DNA of 44,607 bases from an uncultured Oscillospiraceae bacterium (GTDB lineage: Bacteria; Bacillota; Clostridia; Oscillospirales; Acutalibacteraceae), in assembly GCA_900552115.1 (NCBI GenBank), contig URYP01000003.1, positions 1-44,607 on the forward strand, in the 5' to 3' direction. This document shows positions 13,767-22,592 of this stretch, one piece after another. The translations under genes were made by a program, and so were the position numbers. Position 1 is the first letter of the stretch; each line of letters starts with the position of its first letter. The notes under the pieces are model-generated. The model was not told the DNA's origin. It did no database searches and saw nothing but the letters and a program-made list of their open reading frames with translations.

Positions 13767-14396
13767 TCAACCGGTTTTTCCCGGAATATCCGTACATTTT
13801 TCCATCTGCCGGACCTGACGGAGCGCCTGCTCATATTCCTCCGGCGTCTTGGCGGCATTGATCAGGGCGATCAGGCGGCTGGAGGAGACCTTTTCCGGAA
13901 AGCCCCAAAGCCTCAGCAAATCCCGCCGCAGGCCGGCGCTGTTGTCGCGCCCGGTCAGGCCGTCCTCATAGAGCCGCTGCCGGGTCATCCAGGGAACCGG
14001 TTTGTCCCCGGCCTCATCCTCAAACGTGGCTCCCGCCCGGCGCAGGGCGTCGAGCAGCACCTCCGTTTCCATACCCTCCACGCCCAAAAGCCCCTCTTTT
14101 CCCGGGACAGCTTTGCGCTTTTCCTTGCCGTGTATTTCCGGAATGTAGGCATGTTTGACCTGCTCTGGAGGGATGGCGCCGCTCAAGTAGTCCCGCAGCA
14201 CGAATCCCGCCGCATCGCTGTCGGTCAATACGAGCAGCCCGCGGGCAGCGGCCAGTTCCCGCAGCACCTTTAACTGCTTTTTATTGTGGAAGACCTGAAA
14301 GCCGTCCAGCGGGATAATCAAAGCCTCCACCACCGTTTCCAGGCGGATCTTATCGTAGCGCCCTTCCACCACCAGAACTTCCCGTATCCGTTTCAT
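13767..14396 (-). CDS. rnmV: RNase M5-like toprim protein (RnmV family, DUF4093)
   Basis: A 209-residue protein with an N-terminal Toprim domain: VVEGRYDKIRL with the catalytic Glu, and LVLTDSDAAG with the DxD pair. The rest is the DUF4093 C-terminal region of RNase M5, which binds rRNA with protein L18. RNase M5 matures 5S rRNA in low-GC Firmicutes. Length is slightly above the classical 185 residues. ATG 14396 overlaps the holA stop (14393) by four bases (ATGA), so it is translationally coupled in the typA-apt-comEC-holA-rnmV operon. Confidence 0.85.
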   Translation of the reverse strand: MKRIREVLVVEGRYDKIRLETVVEALIIPLDGFQVFHNKKQLKVLRELAAARGLLVLTDSDAAGFVLRDYLSGAIPPEQVKHAYIPEIHGKEKRKAVPGKEGLLGVEGMETEVLLDALRRAGATFEDEAGDKPVPWMTRQRLYEDGLTGRDNSAGLRRDLLRLWGFPEKVSSSRLIALINAAKTPEEYEQALRQVRQMEKCTDIPGKTG

Positions 14397-15430
14397 CCCC
14401 GCTCCCCCGTCCGGGCGAGTAGAATCAGCCGGGCCGCCGCCTGTTCCAGCAAAATCCGGTTGTCGGCGCGGGTGGATTTCATGCGGGTATCGGTTTCCGC
14501 CAGCACCTCCAGGCTCTGCCGCAGGGTATCCCGCGACAAATCCCGACAGTCGCGCGCCGCGTTACGCAGTCGGAATTCGCGGCCCCGGCAGCCAAAATCA
14601 GCCGCCAGACTTTCCGCAGGCACACCGGCCGACGCCGCAGCCTTGGCCCGGTACAGGTTGGCATAGTCCCCGGCCAAAACAGCCAGGATAGCGATGGGGT
14701 CCTCCCGCATGGCAAAGAGGCGGTTGAGAATATCATAAGCTTTGTCATACCGCCGCTGTATAATGGCCTTGGAGAGATCGTACACCTTTGCTTCAAGCTG
14801 GCGCACAGAGGCGGCTTCAATCATCCCGGCCGTAATTTCCCCACCGTCGGCCAGCGCGCAGAGCTTGTCCAGCTCATTGAGCAGCAGCGTGAGGTCGCTG
14901 CCGCACTGCTCCACCCACCCGCGGGCGACAGCCGTCTGCAGGGTGCAGCCCCGACGAGACGCCCCGCTGCAAAGCAGCTTGGCGATGTCCGCCGGAGATT
15001 TGCGGGGGAATTCCACCGCGCAGCCGGTTTTTTGAACGGCCGCCAGAAAATTTTTCCATTTGGCGGTCTTTTTTGTGTCCACCGCCACGGTATCCATATA
15101 GAAGATCAGCACGCATGTGGGGGACGGTTGCTGCACCCAGGCCAACACACGGTCGTAATCCGGCGATTTGGCCACGTCGAAATCCCGCACCAGGACACAG
15201 GAGCGCTCCGCCATCAGCGGCAGCGCCTCGGCCGCCTCCTCTATGGCGTTCCACGCCGCGTCCTGTCCGTCGAATTTATGCAGGTTGAACGCCGCCAGGT
15301 CGTCGCCGCCCACCGCTTTCTCCGCGACTTTAGCGGCATAAACGCCCGACAAATACCGTTCTTCTCCATAAAATACATATACCGGCTTTAATTCCTCTTT
15401 TAGCTGGCGCTTCAGTTCGGCCTCCGTCAT
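14393..15430 (-). CDS. holA: DNA polymerase III subunit delta
   Basis: A 345-residue HolA, the clamp-loader subunit that opens the beta sliding clamp. It shows the family's AAA+-like N-terminus (PVYVFYGEERYL), the sensor-like middle (CSGASRRGCTLQTAVARGWVE), and the C-terminal helical collar (QRRYDKAYDILNRL, AILAVLAGDYANLYRAK). There is no Walker A, as expected for delta. An in-frame ATG upstream exists at 15484, but ATG 15430 follows GGAGG with seven bases and gives the normal MTEAELKRQLKE beginning. It sits directly after comEC, as in many Firmicutes. Confidence 0.9.
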   Translation of the reverse strand: MTEAELKRQLKEELKPVYVFYGEERYLSGVYAAKVAEKAVGGDDLAAFNLHKFDGQDAAWNAIEEAAEALPLMAERSCVLVRDFDVAKSPDYDRVLAWVQQPSPTCVLIFYMDTVAVDTKKTAKWKNFLAAVQKTGCAVEFPRKSPADIAKLLCSGASRRGCTLQTAVARGWVEQCGSDLTLLLNELDKLCALADGGEITAGMIEAASVRQLEAKVYDLSKAIIQRRYDKAYDILNRLFAMREDPIAILAVLAGDYANLYRAKAAASAGVPAESLAADFGCRGREFRLRNAARDCRDLSRDTLRQSLEVLAETDTRMKSTRADNRILLEQAAARLILLARTGERG

Positions 15431-15441
15431 GCGTTTTCCTC

Positions 15442-17637
15442 CTATCCGTTCAGGCATATATCCTGTTTTCCGCCAGTCGCCCACATCAGCGAACGATTCT
15501 CAGGCAGGTCAACCCACTTGTTTACCGCTGTAAAACACGGTTGCAATGTTTCGCGCGGGACACTTGAAATTCCAGCTACCGCCTCGATTTCGTCGGCATG
15601 CGCTACCGGCGCGCGCATTACCGCCAGATGCGTCTTTCGCCAGTCGGCTGGCAACGCCGAAGCGTCCCCCTCCTCCGGACAAAAGAGGAAGCGGGTCTCC
15701 CCCGCGCTTATCCGCACCCATCCCCGCTGCATCTGGATGCGGTGATCATCGCCCACAGCGGCTTCCACCGTATCCGCCATAGCTCGGCCAGTCTCCGGGA
15801 AAAGCGATTTCACCGCGGGGGCATAAAGCCCTGTTGACGGGCAAATCACCTGCTCGGCTGGACAAGCGTCCGCCAGCAGCGTCAGGCGTTGCAGCGCCTT
15901 GTCTTCCAAATCGGGCAGCACGACCGCGGACAGGGAGCGGACGCCGGCGCGGGACAGGGCCGACGTCGTTTCACTGATAAGGGACGCCTCGTCGCCCGAG
16001 AGAACCAGTATATTGCCGGATTCCCAGCGAATCAGGGCCGCCGTGCCGCCGGTCGTTTCCAAAAATGTACAGGTTGTCACCGGCCGCATGGCCGCGTGAT
16101 ACGTCAGTGCGCCCAGCGCCAGTGCCATGACCGAACCGGCCCCTATCGCGACACGGGCGGGCGCGGAGGCGCGTTTCCAGAAAAGGCACAGGACAAGGAC
16201 GGTCAGCGCCGCCCAGACCCACAGGTAGGGCTGTCGAATGGACACGGTGGACCAGGAAAACCCGCCCAGCCACCTGGCAAAGGTTTGCAGAAGGCGCGCG
16301 ATGCCTCCGGCCGCTCCAAACAGCAGTGTCCCCGCCGGTGCGAACCAGCCGCCCAGCAAAACGCCCAGAAGGCCGGCCACCACCAGACAGGTAGCGGGAA
16401 ACACCATCAGCAGATTAGCCGGAAGGAATACCAGTGACAAATCGCCGAAATAGACCGCCAGCAGCGGCAGGATCGCCATGGCTGACAGGGACAGGGCTGC
16501 GGCCTGCAGCGGATGGTAGGCCACCCTCACCCATCCCCGGGTATTATCCCGCACCCGCGGGCGCAGCAGGCACTTTTCGATGCGGGGATAAAGATATAAA
16601 ATCCCCCAAGTGGACCCCGCCGATAGCTGCAGCCCGACGTCCCACACCATAAACGGATTCAACAGGCCCATCAGTAGCAGCGCCAACCCCAGGGAATTGA
16701 GGCCGTCGGCCTCCCGTTTAAACAAATCCCCCGCCAGCAGTACCAGAAGCATGACGCCGGCTCGCTTTACCGAAGGAGAAAAGCCGGTAAGCAGCATAAA
16801 CCCCAGCACACCAACCATGGACAGAACCGCTGTCAGCCGGCGTCCCAGCCGCAGGCGGCGGAGCAGCCACCGCATCGCCGCGGCTACCATGCCCAGATGC
16901 AGCCCGGACACCACCAGCAAATGGGACACGCCGCAGGACCGGAACGATTCGACCGTGGATTCCGGCAGTCCATCGCGATCCCCCAGGCAGATTGCCCGCA
17001 CCATGGCGGCGGGAACACCGGACAAATAGCGGTTCACCACCTGTCCCGCCGCCTGCCGTACAGTAAGCAGGGCCACCCCGGGCGGCGTTTGCTCCGGGCG
17101 GATGATATCCGCGCCATCATACGTTTGCAGGCTTCCGCTCAGGAGCACACCCCCGGCCTTATCCTGCAGGCGCTGCGCCCTGTCTTCCTCTAAGGGAAAC
17201 AACTTAATCCGTGCTTCGACCATGTCAAAGGGCTGCGGGGCAAAATCGGCGTCGGTCACCCAGATGTACAGCGGCGTATCTTCGGGAATTTCCCCGCCGA
17301 CGACTGTCGCCGGATACCGCGCCGAGCGTTCGTAGACCGTCGGTTCGCCGGTGATTTCCGCCTTGACCGCCAGCGTCTGCCCGGCGTATGCCTCCAGCGG
17401 CCGGTAAACGGCCAGTTCTTTATACAGGAACAGTCCCATGGACACGCAGACCGTCACACTCACAGCCGCCAGCCCGCTGACCGCCCGCAGCCGCGGCACT
17501 GCCAGAGAGAGCATCGCTCCTGCCAAGCCGGCAGCCAGCAGAATTCCGGCGGCAAGGGGACCAACCCATCCGGCAAACAGAAAAGCCGCTGCCGCGGAAA
17601 AACCCATCCACGAAAGCGGCCGTTTCATCTTCTTCAT
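15442..17637 (-). CDS. comEC: ComEC/Rec2 family DNA-uptake channel with degenerate C-terminal hydrolase domain
   Basis: A 731-residue multi-pass membrane protein. Order: two to three N-terminal TM helices, DUF4131 OB-like periplasmic domain (about 60-190), the Competence (ComEC) core with GVSHLLVVSGLHLGM (about residue 235) and roughly eight further TM helices to about 510, then a C-terminal soluble domain. In typical ComEC this last domain is a metallo-beta-lactamase nuclease with HxHxDH. Here the equivalent stretch reads VVLPDLEDKALQRL: the histidines are gone. So DNA passage may be retained without the nuclease, or uptake may be lost. ATG 17637 overlaps the upstream phosphoribosyltransferase stop by four bases. 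No other com genes are in the window. Confidence 0.88.
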   Translation of the reverse strand: MKKMKRPLSWMGFSAAAAFLFAGWVGPLAAGILLAAGLAGAMLSLAVPRLRAVSGLAAVSVTVCVSMGLFLYKELAVYRPLEAYAGQTLAVKAEITGEPTVYERSARYPATVVGGEIPEDTPLYIWVTDADFAPQPFDMVEARIKLFPLEEDRAQRLQDKAGGVLLSGSLQTYDGADIIRPEQTPPGVALLTVRQAAGQVVNRYLSGVPAAMVRAICLGDRDGLPESTVESFRSCGVSHLLVVSGLHLGMVAAAMRWLLRRLRLGRRLTAVLSMVGVLGFMLLTGFSPSVKRAGVMLLVLLAGDLFKREADGLNSLGLALLLMGLLNPFMVWDVGLQLSAGSTWGILYLYPRIEKCLLRPRVRDNTRGWVRVAYHPLQAAALSLSAMAILPLLAVYFGDLSLVFLPANLLMVFPATCLVVAGLLGVLLGGWFAPAGTLLFGAAGGIARLLQTFARWLGGFSWSTVSIRQPYLWVWAALTVLVLCLFWKRASAPARVAIGAGSVMALALGALTYHAAMRPVTTCTFLETTGGTAALIRWESGNILVLSGDEASLISETTSALSRAGVRSLSAVVLPDLEDKALQRLTLLADACPAEQVICPSTGLYAPAVKSLFPETGRAMADTVEAAVGDDHRIQMQRGWVRISAGETRFLFCPEEGDASALPADWRKTHLAVMRAPVAHADEIEAVAGISSVPRETLQPCFTAVNKWVDLPENRSLMWATGGKQDICLNG

Positions 17638-18179
17638 TGCTCCCCATCAAAAAACAGGGGCAGCGGTTCCAGGAAGAAAATATCCTCCCGCTTCGCCGCG
17701 TCGCCCTCCGCCAGGATGGCGCACTGGCCGGCAATGCTGCCGCCCGCCTTGTTCACAATCGTTTCCAATGCCCGCAGCGACTCGCCGGTGCTGATCACGT
17801 CGTCTACAATCAACACCCGTTTTCCCCGGATCTCGGCCATTTCGGCCTCGTCCATATACAGGGTTTGCTGCTTGTCGGTGGTGATGGAGCGTACCTCCAC
17901 CGCCACGGCGTTCGGCATATAGAGCTTGGGATATTTACGCGCAATATAATAGGGCTTGCCGCTCTGGCGCGCCATCTCATACACCAGTGGGATGCCTTTG
18001 GCCTCGGCCGTGATCAGCACGTCGAATGCCGGCGCCTTTTCCAGCAGCGCCCCCGACGCCGCCACCGTCATTTCCACATCGCCAAATATGATAAACGCCG
18101 CAATGCGGATATGCTCGTTCAGCGGACAAAGGGGCAGATGCCGCGTCAGCCCCGCGATGGTCATAGTATATGTCTCCAT
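17634..18179 (-). CDS. Phosphoribosyltransferase, adenine PRTase-like
   Basis: A 181-residue type I phosphoribosyltransferase. The PRPP-binding loop is VLIVDDVISTGESL (about residues 120-132), with the flexible-loop region ITTDKQQTLYMDEAEM before it and DVLITAEAKGIPL as the PPi loop region. Overall it resembles adenine phosphoribosyltransferase, which salvages adenine to AMP, although xanthine- or regulatory-type relatives cannot be excluded. It lies between typA (20 bases) and comEC (4-base overlap), so it is cotranscribed with them. Confidence 0.82.
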   Translation of the reverse strand: METYTMTIAGLTRHLPLCPLNEHIRIAAFIIFGDVEMTVAASGALLEKAPAFDVLITAEAKGIPLVYEMARQSGKPYYIARKYPKLYMPNAVAVEVRSITTDKQQTLYMDEAEMAEIRGKRVLIVDDVISTGESLRALETIVNKAGGSIAGQCAILAEGDAAKREDIFFLEPLPLFFDGEQ

Positions 18180-18198
18180 AATGATCTGGCCCCTTTTC

Positions 18199-20031
18199 TC
18201 AACCCTGGTTCTTTTTCTTTGCTTGCTCTTTCATCCGCTGCTCCCGTGACAGGATGATCTTGCGCAGACGGATATTTTCCGGCGTCACTTCCACCAGCTC
18301 GTCATCGTTGATGAACTCCAGCGACTGCTCGAGCGAGAGCACCGTGGGAGGCGAGAGGCGCAGCGCCTCGTCCGATCCCGACGCCCGCATGTTGGTGACG
18401 TGCTTTTTCTTGCAGACGTTGACCGTGACGTCCTCGTTCTTGGGCGACTGCCCCACGATCATGCCCTCGTACACCGGGACGCCCGCGCCCACGAACAGGA
18501 TGCCCCGGTCCTGCGCGTTGTAGAGCCCGTAGCTGCTGGTATCGCCGGTTTCAAACACGACCAGCGACCCCTGCACCCGCTGGGGAATATCCCCTTTGTA
18601 CGGCTCGTAGCCGTCGAACACGCTGTTCATAATACCGTTGCCGTTGGTATCCGTCAAAAACTGCTGACGGTAGCCCATCAAGCCGCGGGAGGGAATGCGG
18701 AACTCCAAATGACTGATGCCGGTATCCCGCGTGCCCATATTCACAATCTCCGCCTTGCGGGAGCCCAGCTTTTCCATGACCGCGCCGACGTACTGCTCCG
18801 GCACCTCAATCATCAGCAGCTCCATCGGCTCCAGCCGGCGGCCGTTCTCATCGTCTTTATAAATAACCCGGGGGCGGCTGACCGCAAATTCAAAGCCCTG
18901 CCGCCGCATAGTCTCAATCAAAATGGAGAGGTGAAGCTCACCCCGTCCCGACACCTCGAACGCATCGGTGGTATCGGTTTCCCTAACCCGCATGCTGACA
19001 TTGGTTTCCACCTCTTTAAACAGGCGGTCGCGCAGGTTGCGGGAGGTGACAAATTTGCCTTCCTTACCGGCAAAGGGGCTGTTGTTGACCATGAACAGCA
19101 TCGATATGGTCGGCTCGTCGATCCGCACAAAGGGCAGCGCCTCCACGCATTCGGGATCGCAGGCCGTTTCGCCAATGTTCAGATCGGTGATACCGGTTAC
19201 CGCGATGAGGTCGCCCATCTGCGCGGTTTCATGCTCCACCCGGTTCAGGCCTTCAAACTGGTATAGCTTGCCGATGCGGGCGCTGGCGGTAGAGCCGTCG
19301 GTTTTGCAAATGGTCACCGTCTGACCGTTTTTCACGCGTCCCCGTTCCACTCGGCCGATGCCGATCCGCCCGGTATAATCGTCGTAGTCGATATTGGAAA
19401 ACAGAATTTGCAGCGGGCCTTCCAAGTCCCCTTCCGGAGCGGGCACATGCTGCAAAATCGCTTCAAACAGCGGTGTCATATCGCCCTCGCGGGCCTCCGG
19501 ATCCATGGAGGAATAGCCGTCCCGGCCCGAAGCGTACACCACCGGGAAATCGAGCTGGTCTTCGTCCGCGCCCAATTCGATGAACAGGTCGAGCAGCTCG
19601 TCGATCACTTCAGCGGGGCGGGCGCCGTCCCGGTCGATTTTATTGATGACCACCAGCGGCTTTTTGCCCAGGCCCAGCGCCTTTTTCAGCACGAAACGGG
19701 TCTGCGGCATGCAGCCCTCGAACGCATCCACCAACAACAGGACGCCGTCCACCATCAGCAGGATCCGCTCCACCTCGCCGCCAAAATCGGCGTGACCGGG
19801 CGTGTCCACGATATTGATTTTGGTATCGCCGTACATCACGGCCGTGTTTTTGGCCAAAATCGTGATGCCCCGCTCCCGTTCCAGGTCGCCGGAATCCATC
19901 ACCCGCTCGGCCACCGCCTCGTTCACCCGGAAAACGCCGCTTTGGCGCAGCATCTGGTCGACCAGGGTGGTTTTTCCGTGGTCGACGTGGGCAATAATGG
20001 CGATATTCCGTAAATTTTCTCTTTTATCCAT
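18199..20031 (-). CDS. typA: Translational GTPase TypA/BipA
   Basis: A 610-residue ribosome-binding GTPase. G1 is AHVDHGKTT (about residues 14-22), followed by the switch I RGITI segment, G3 DTPGHADFGGEV with the catalytic His, and G4 NKIDRDGARP. The EF-G-like domains and BipA-specific C-terminal domain (MNSVFDGYEPYKG, HVTNMRASGSDEALRL) follow. TypA helps assemble large ribosomal subunits and respond to cold or stress. ATG 20031 (MDKRENLRNIAIIAHV) is preferred over 20043. The promoter is at 20072-20100 and the gene leads a five-gene operon ending with rnmV. Confidence 0.96.
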   Translation of the reverse strand: MDKRENLRNIAIIAHVDHGKTTLVDQMLRQSGVFRVNEAVAERVMDSGDLERERGITILAKNTAVMYGDTKINIVDTPGHADFGGEVERILLMVDGVLLLVDAFEGCMPQTRFVLKKALGLGKKPLVVINKIDRDGARPAEVIDELLDLFIELGADEDQLDFPVVYASGRDGYSSMDPEAREGDMTPLFEAILQHVPAPEGDLEGPLQILFSNIDYDDYTGRIGIGRVERGRVKNGQTVTICKTDGSTASARIGKLYQFEGLNRVEHETAQMGDLIAVTGITDLNIGETACDPECVEALPFVRIDEPTISMLFMVNNSPFAGKEGKFVTSRNLRDRLFKEVETNVSMRVRETDTTDAFEVSGRGELHLSILIETMRRQGFEFAVSRPRVIYKDDENGRRLEPMELLMIEVPEQYVGAVMEKLGSRKAEIVNMGTRDTGISHLEFRIPSRGLMGYRQQFLTDTNGNGIMNSVFDGYEPYKGDIPQRVQGSLVVFETGDTSSYGLYNAQDRGILFVGAGVPVYEGMIVGQSPKNEDVTVNVCKKKHVTNMRASGSDEALRLSPPTVLSLEQSLEFINDDELVEVTPENIRLRKIILSREQRMKEQAKKKNQG

Positions 20032-20071
20032 GCTTGGCCGCATCCCCTATGCAGATTTTCTTAACCGATTT

Positions 20072-20100
20072 AGTATATCACACCGGTTTCGGTTGTACAA
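20072..20100 (-). promoter_or_regulatory. typA: Sigma-A promoter of the typA operon
   Basis: On the minus strand -35 TTGTAC (20100-20095), 17-bp spacer, -10 TATACT (20077-20072), with a transcript start near 20064, about 33 bases before the typA ATG. Confidence 0.7.
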
Positions 20101-20433
20101 GCCCTTTCTTCGACAGAAAAGGGAGCCTTTGGTCTCCAGCATGCCAGGAACGGCTAAAGTCGGTGGAAACGACTGTCAAATACTTACAGGCCGTACAGAC
20201 ATAAGCATATATTAAGCATTTATATACTTTCCGGTTGTTGACATCGAGGCAAAAAAAGGTAAACAATAGTAAGGTCTATTAAAAAACAGAATTCAGGCAG
20301 GTGGTCGGGGTGGACCGGCGGGAAAATACACAGCCGGCATGAGGGGACCGGCTTGTCAACCTCCCATATAAAAATTACCCCATTCTAATTTCTTCGACAG
20401 AATCGCCGTGACAATGCGTGTATCTTTTAAGTG

Positions 20434-20544
20434 AGGGCCGCATATAGTGTACCCAAGACACTATTGCATAACGGATAAGCGCCGGTAAGCGGGCGTATAT
20501 CGGTTGGGCCCTACAAGGATACCGGTGCTTCATCGAAATGATGC
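20434..20544 (+). promoter_or_regulatory. Structured, possibly pseudoknotted 5' leader of the S1-domain gene
   Basis: AGGGCC (20434-20439) can pair with GGCCCT (20507-20512), enclosing hairpin TAGTGT/ACACTA (20445-20463). GCGCCGGTA (20479-20487), inside that helix, complements TACCGGTGC (20520-20528), outside it, with one G-U pair, so the two helices form a pseudoknot. A small hairpin TCAT-CGAA-ATGA (20530-20541) follows just before the ribosome site. It matches no riboswitch class I know; autoregulation by an S1-like protein is conceivable. The rest of the gap from 20101 holds no gene. Confidence 0.45.
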
Positions 20545-20554
20545 AGGGAAAGGA

Positions 20555-21493
20555 ATGGCTGTTCAAATGAATCAATTTTTCGCTGAAGGGGTGCGGCTGG
20601 ACGCCCCCGACAATCTGGCCGCGGTGCGGTCGGCGGCAGGGCTGGCACGGGCAATGGAGGAAGGAACCATCCTGGCGGCCCGCGCGGTGCTGTGCGACGC
20701 CGAACATAATCTGCATGTCGAGCTCCCCTGTATGGAGGGGATTATCCCATATACGGAAGGCGCGGTGGGTATAGCCGAACAGACGACACGGGATATTGCG
20801 CTGATATCCCGCGTGAGCAAGCCGGTCTGCTTTGTGGTGACCGGTTTTGAACAGCTCCCGGACGGACGCCGGCGGGCGGTGCTCTCCCGCCGGCGGGCGC
20901 AGGAGCGCTGCCGCCAGGAATACATAAGCACCCTGCGGGTGGGCGATATCATTCCTGCCCGCATCACCCGGCTGGAGTCCTTCGGCGCGTTCTGCGACAT
21001 CGGCTGCGGGCTGCCGGCGCTGATGCCGATTGCGGGCATCTCGGTCAGCCGCATTGCCCATCCGTCCGACCGCTTTGCCCCCGGCATGGATATTTTAGGG
21101 GTGGTCTCTTCCATCGAGGACAACCGCATCTGCCTGTCCCAGCGGGAATTGCTGGGCACCTGGGAGGAAAACGCCGCGCTGTTTTCCCCGGGGGAAACAG
21201 TGGCGGGCGTGATTCGCTCGGTGGAGGATTACGGGGTATTTGTGGAATTGACCCCCAACCTGGCCGGTCTGGCCGAACCGCACGAGGGGGTGCGGCCCGG
21301 CCAGCTGGCGGGCGTGTACATCAAAAGCATTCTGGCTGACAAAATGAAGATGAAGCTGGTTATCATTGACGCGCAAGACGTGCAAAGGGAGGTTACCCCG
21401 CCCCGCTACTTTATCCGCGAAGGGCACATTGACCACTGGCTCTACTCCCCGCCGGGCTGCGACAAGGTGATCGAAACCACCTTTCCCACCTGA
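20555..21493 (+). CDS. S1 RNA-binding domain protein (ribosomal protein S1-like)
   Basis: About 312 residues with at least two S1 domains: one near 127-200 (VGDIIPARITRLESFGAFCDIGCGLPAL split around residue 150, with the family's GAFCDI strand and ISVSRIAHP turn) and a second near 208-280 (GETVAGVIRSVEDYGVFVEL). The N-terminal 110 residues may be a divergent S1-like fold. It probably binds mRNA or 16S-type RNA on the ribosome or in RNA decay. This short form is common in Clostridia in place of a long RpsA. ATG 20555 or ATG 20567 could be the start; both follow GGGAAAGGA. It is transcribed alone and ended by a strong terminator at 21548. Confidence 0.8.
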   Translation: MAVQMNQFFAEGVRLDAPDNLAAVRSAAGLARAMEEGTILAARAVLCDAEHNLHVELPCMEGIIPYTEGAVGIAEQTTRDIALISRVSKPVCFVVTGFEQLPDGRRRAVLSRRRAQERCRQEYISTLRVGDIIPARITRLESFGAFCDIGCGLPALMPIAGISVSRIAHPSDRFAPGMDILGVVSSIEDNRICLSQRELLGTWEENAALFSPGETVAGVIRSVEDYGVFVELTPNLAGLAEPHEGVRPGQLAGVYIKSILADKMKMKLVIIDAQDVQREVTPPRYFIREGHIDHWLYSPPGCDKVIETTFPT

Positions 21494-21547
21494 CCTTTTA
21501 ACTGCAAAAGCCCATCGGCTTGTGCGAAAAACAGTATATTACAATAG

Positions 21548-21583
21548 ATCCGGGGCGACCGTTTGGTCGCCCCGGATTTTTTA
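21548..21583 (+). terminator. Intrinsic terminator of the S1-domain gene
   Basis: A perfect 13-bp GC-rich stem ATCCGGGGCGACC / GGTCGCCCCGGAT with GTTT loop and six T residues. It serves the plus-strand S1 gene and may also stop the convergent AraC-type gene. Confidence 0.92.
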
Positions 21584-21622
21584 ATGTCTGCGGCGCGGCC
21601 CATTGCCCGGGTCATTCAGGCT

Positions 21623-22468
21623 TCACGACCCTCCCGTTATGGGCCTCAACATCCCCTCCGCCGTGCGCAGTCTGTCCCGGTAGGACCGGGGGGATTCCCC
21701 GTGCCGCTGGCGGAAACGGCGGGAAAAATAAAACTGGTCGCAAAACCCCAGCGCATCGCTGATCACCGCCAGTGGATCATCGGTTTCCAGCAGACGCCTC
21801 TGCGCCTCGGCAAATACCATGTCCTCCCCATACTGGCGAACGGTCTTCCCCACTTCCTGCTGGAACGCGCGTGTCAGCACGCTTTCCGAGACATATAGAG
21901 CCGCCGCCAGCTCTCCCGCCCCTATCCGAGCCGCCAAATGCTCCCGTATGTACCGCATACCCTGATCCACTAACGGGGAATAGTGCGGCAGCGGCTCATT
22001 TTTTTCCGGATACTGCGCCAGCAGGCGGATGAGTATGTCGTATATTCCACTTTTAAGCTCCATCGCATCCAACCAGCGATCGCTTTGATACAGGGCCGTC
22101 ATGCGCTCCAGCCAGCCGTCTTCCATCGGCCACTCCGCCACCTTTGACAGCCCCTGCGCCAGGTCATACCCGTCCGGTTTGGTGAGATAAATATGAAAAT
22201 ACAGCTTTTCTATGTAATCTTCACAGCCGAAATCAAAAAGAAGCCCGGCGGGCACCAGGTAGGCATACCCCGGGCACAGACGGCAGATCTGTTCGCCGAT
22301 ACGCAGCCAGCCGGTTCCCGCCGTCACCAGATACAGGCGGGAAAAGGGAGAACAAACTCCGGATTTTTTCCACCACAAAGGGTCGGCGCGTACATAGCCA
22401 TGTTCCCCAATCTCCATATGCAATTCATGTATACCCCTTATAATAAAGGGGTTTCGGTTCATCTCCAT
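21623..22468 (-). CDS. AraC family transcriptional regulator
   Basis: A 281-residue AraC/XylS-type regulator. The N-terminal half resembles an AraC ligand-binding cupin (FSRLYLVTAGTGWLRIGEQ). The C-terminal 100 residues contain the two helix-turn-helix units (IGAGELAAALYVSESVLTRAF, then PLAVISDALGFCDQFYFSRRFRQRHGESPRSYR reduced to its signature GFCDQFYFSRRFR). ATG 22468 follows GGAG by seven bases. The gene is divergent from the fucosidase, 124 bases apart, so it is the likely regulator of that gene, responding to a sugar or oligosaccharide. The intergenic region holds -10-like TATACT near 22526 but no clear -35. Ligand unknown. Confidence 0.9.
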   Translation of the reverse strand: MEMNRNPFIIRGIHELHMEIGEHGYVRADPLWWKKSGVCSPFSRLYLVTAGTGWLRIGEQICRLCPGYAYLVPAGLLFDFGCEDYIEKLYFHIYLTKPDGYDLAQGLSKVAEWPMEDGWLERMTALYQSDRWLDAMELKSGIYDILIRLLAQYPEKNEPLPHYSPLVDQGMRYIREHLAARIGAGELAAALYVSESVLTRAFQQEVGKTVRQYGEDMVFAEAQRRLLETDDPLAVISDALGFCDQFYFSRRFRQRHGESPRSYRDRLRTAEGMLRPITGGS

Positions 22469-22592
22469 ATAAATTCTCCATATATTCGCCGAAATAATCC
22501 ATACCCTGTACCGCCGCTTTCTTTTATACTGAAAGCACAAGTACACTATACCGCCATTTCATCGGTTGTGCAAGATAAAAGGAGGGTTCCCT

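Noticed and set aside
20238..20260. TTGACA near 20238 as promoter of the S1-domain gene
   Set aside because: No good -10 at 16-18 bases (TAAACA at best), so the S1 gene's transcript start remains undetermined.
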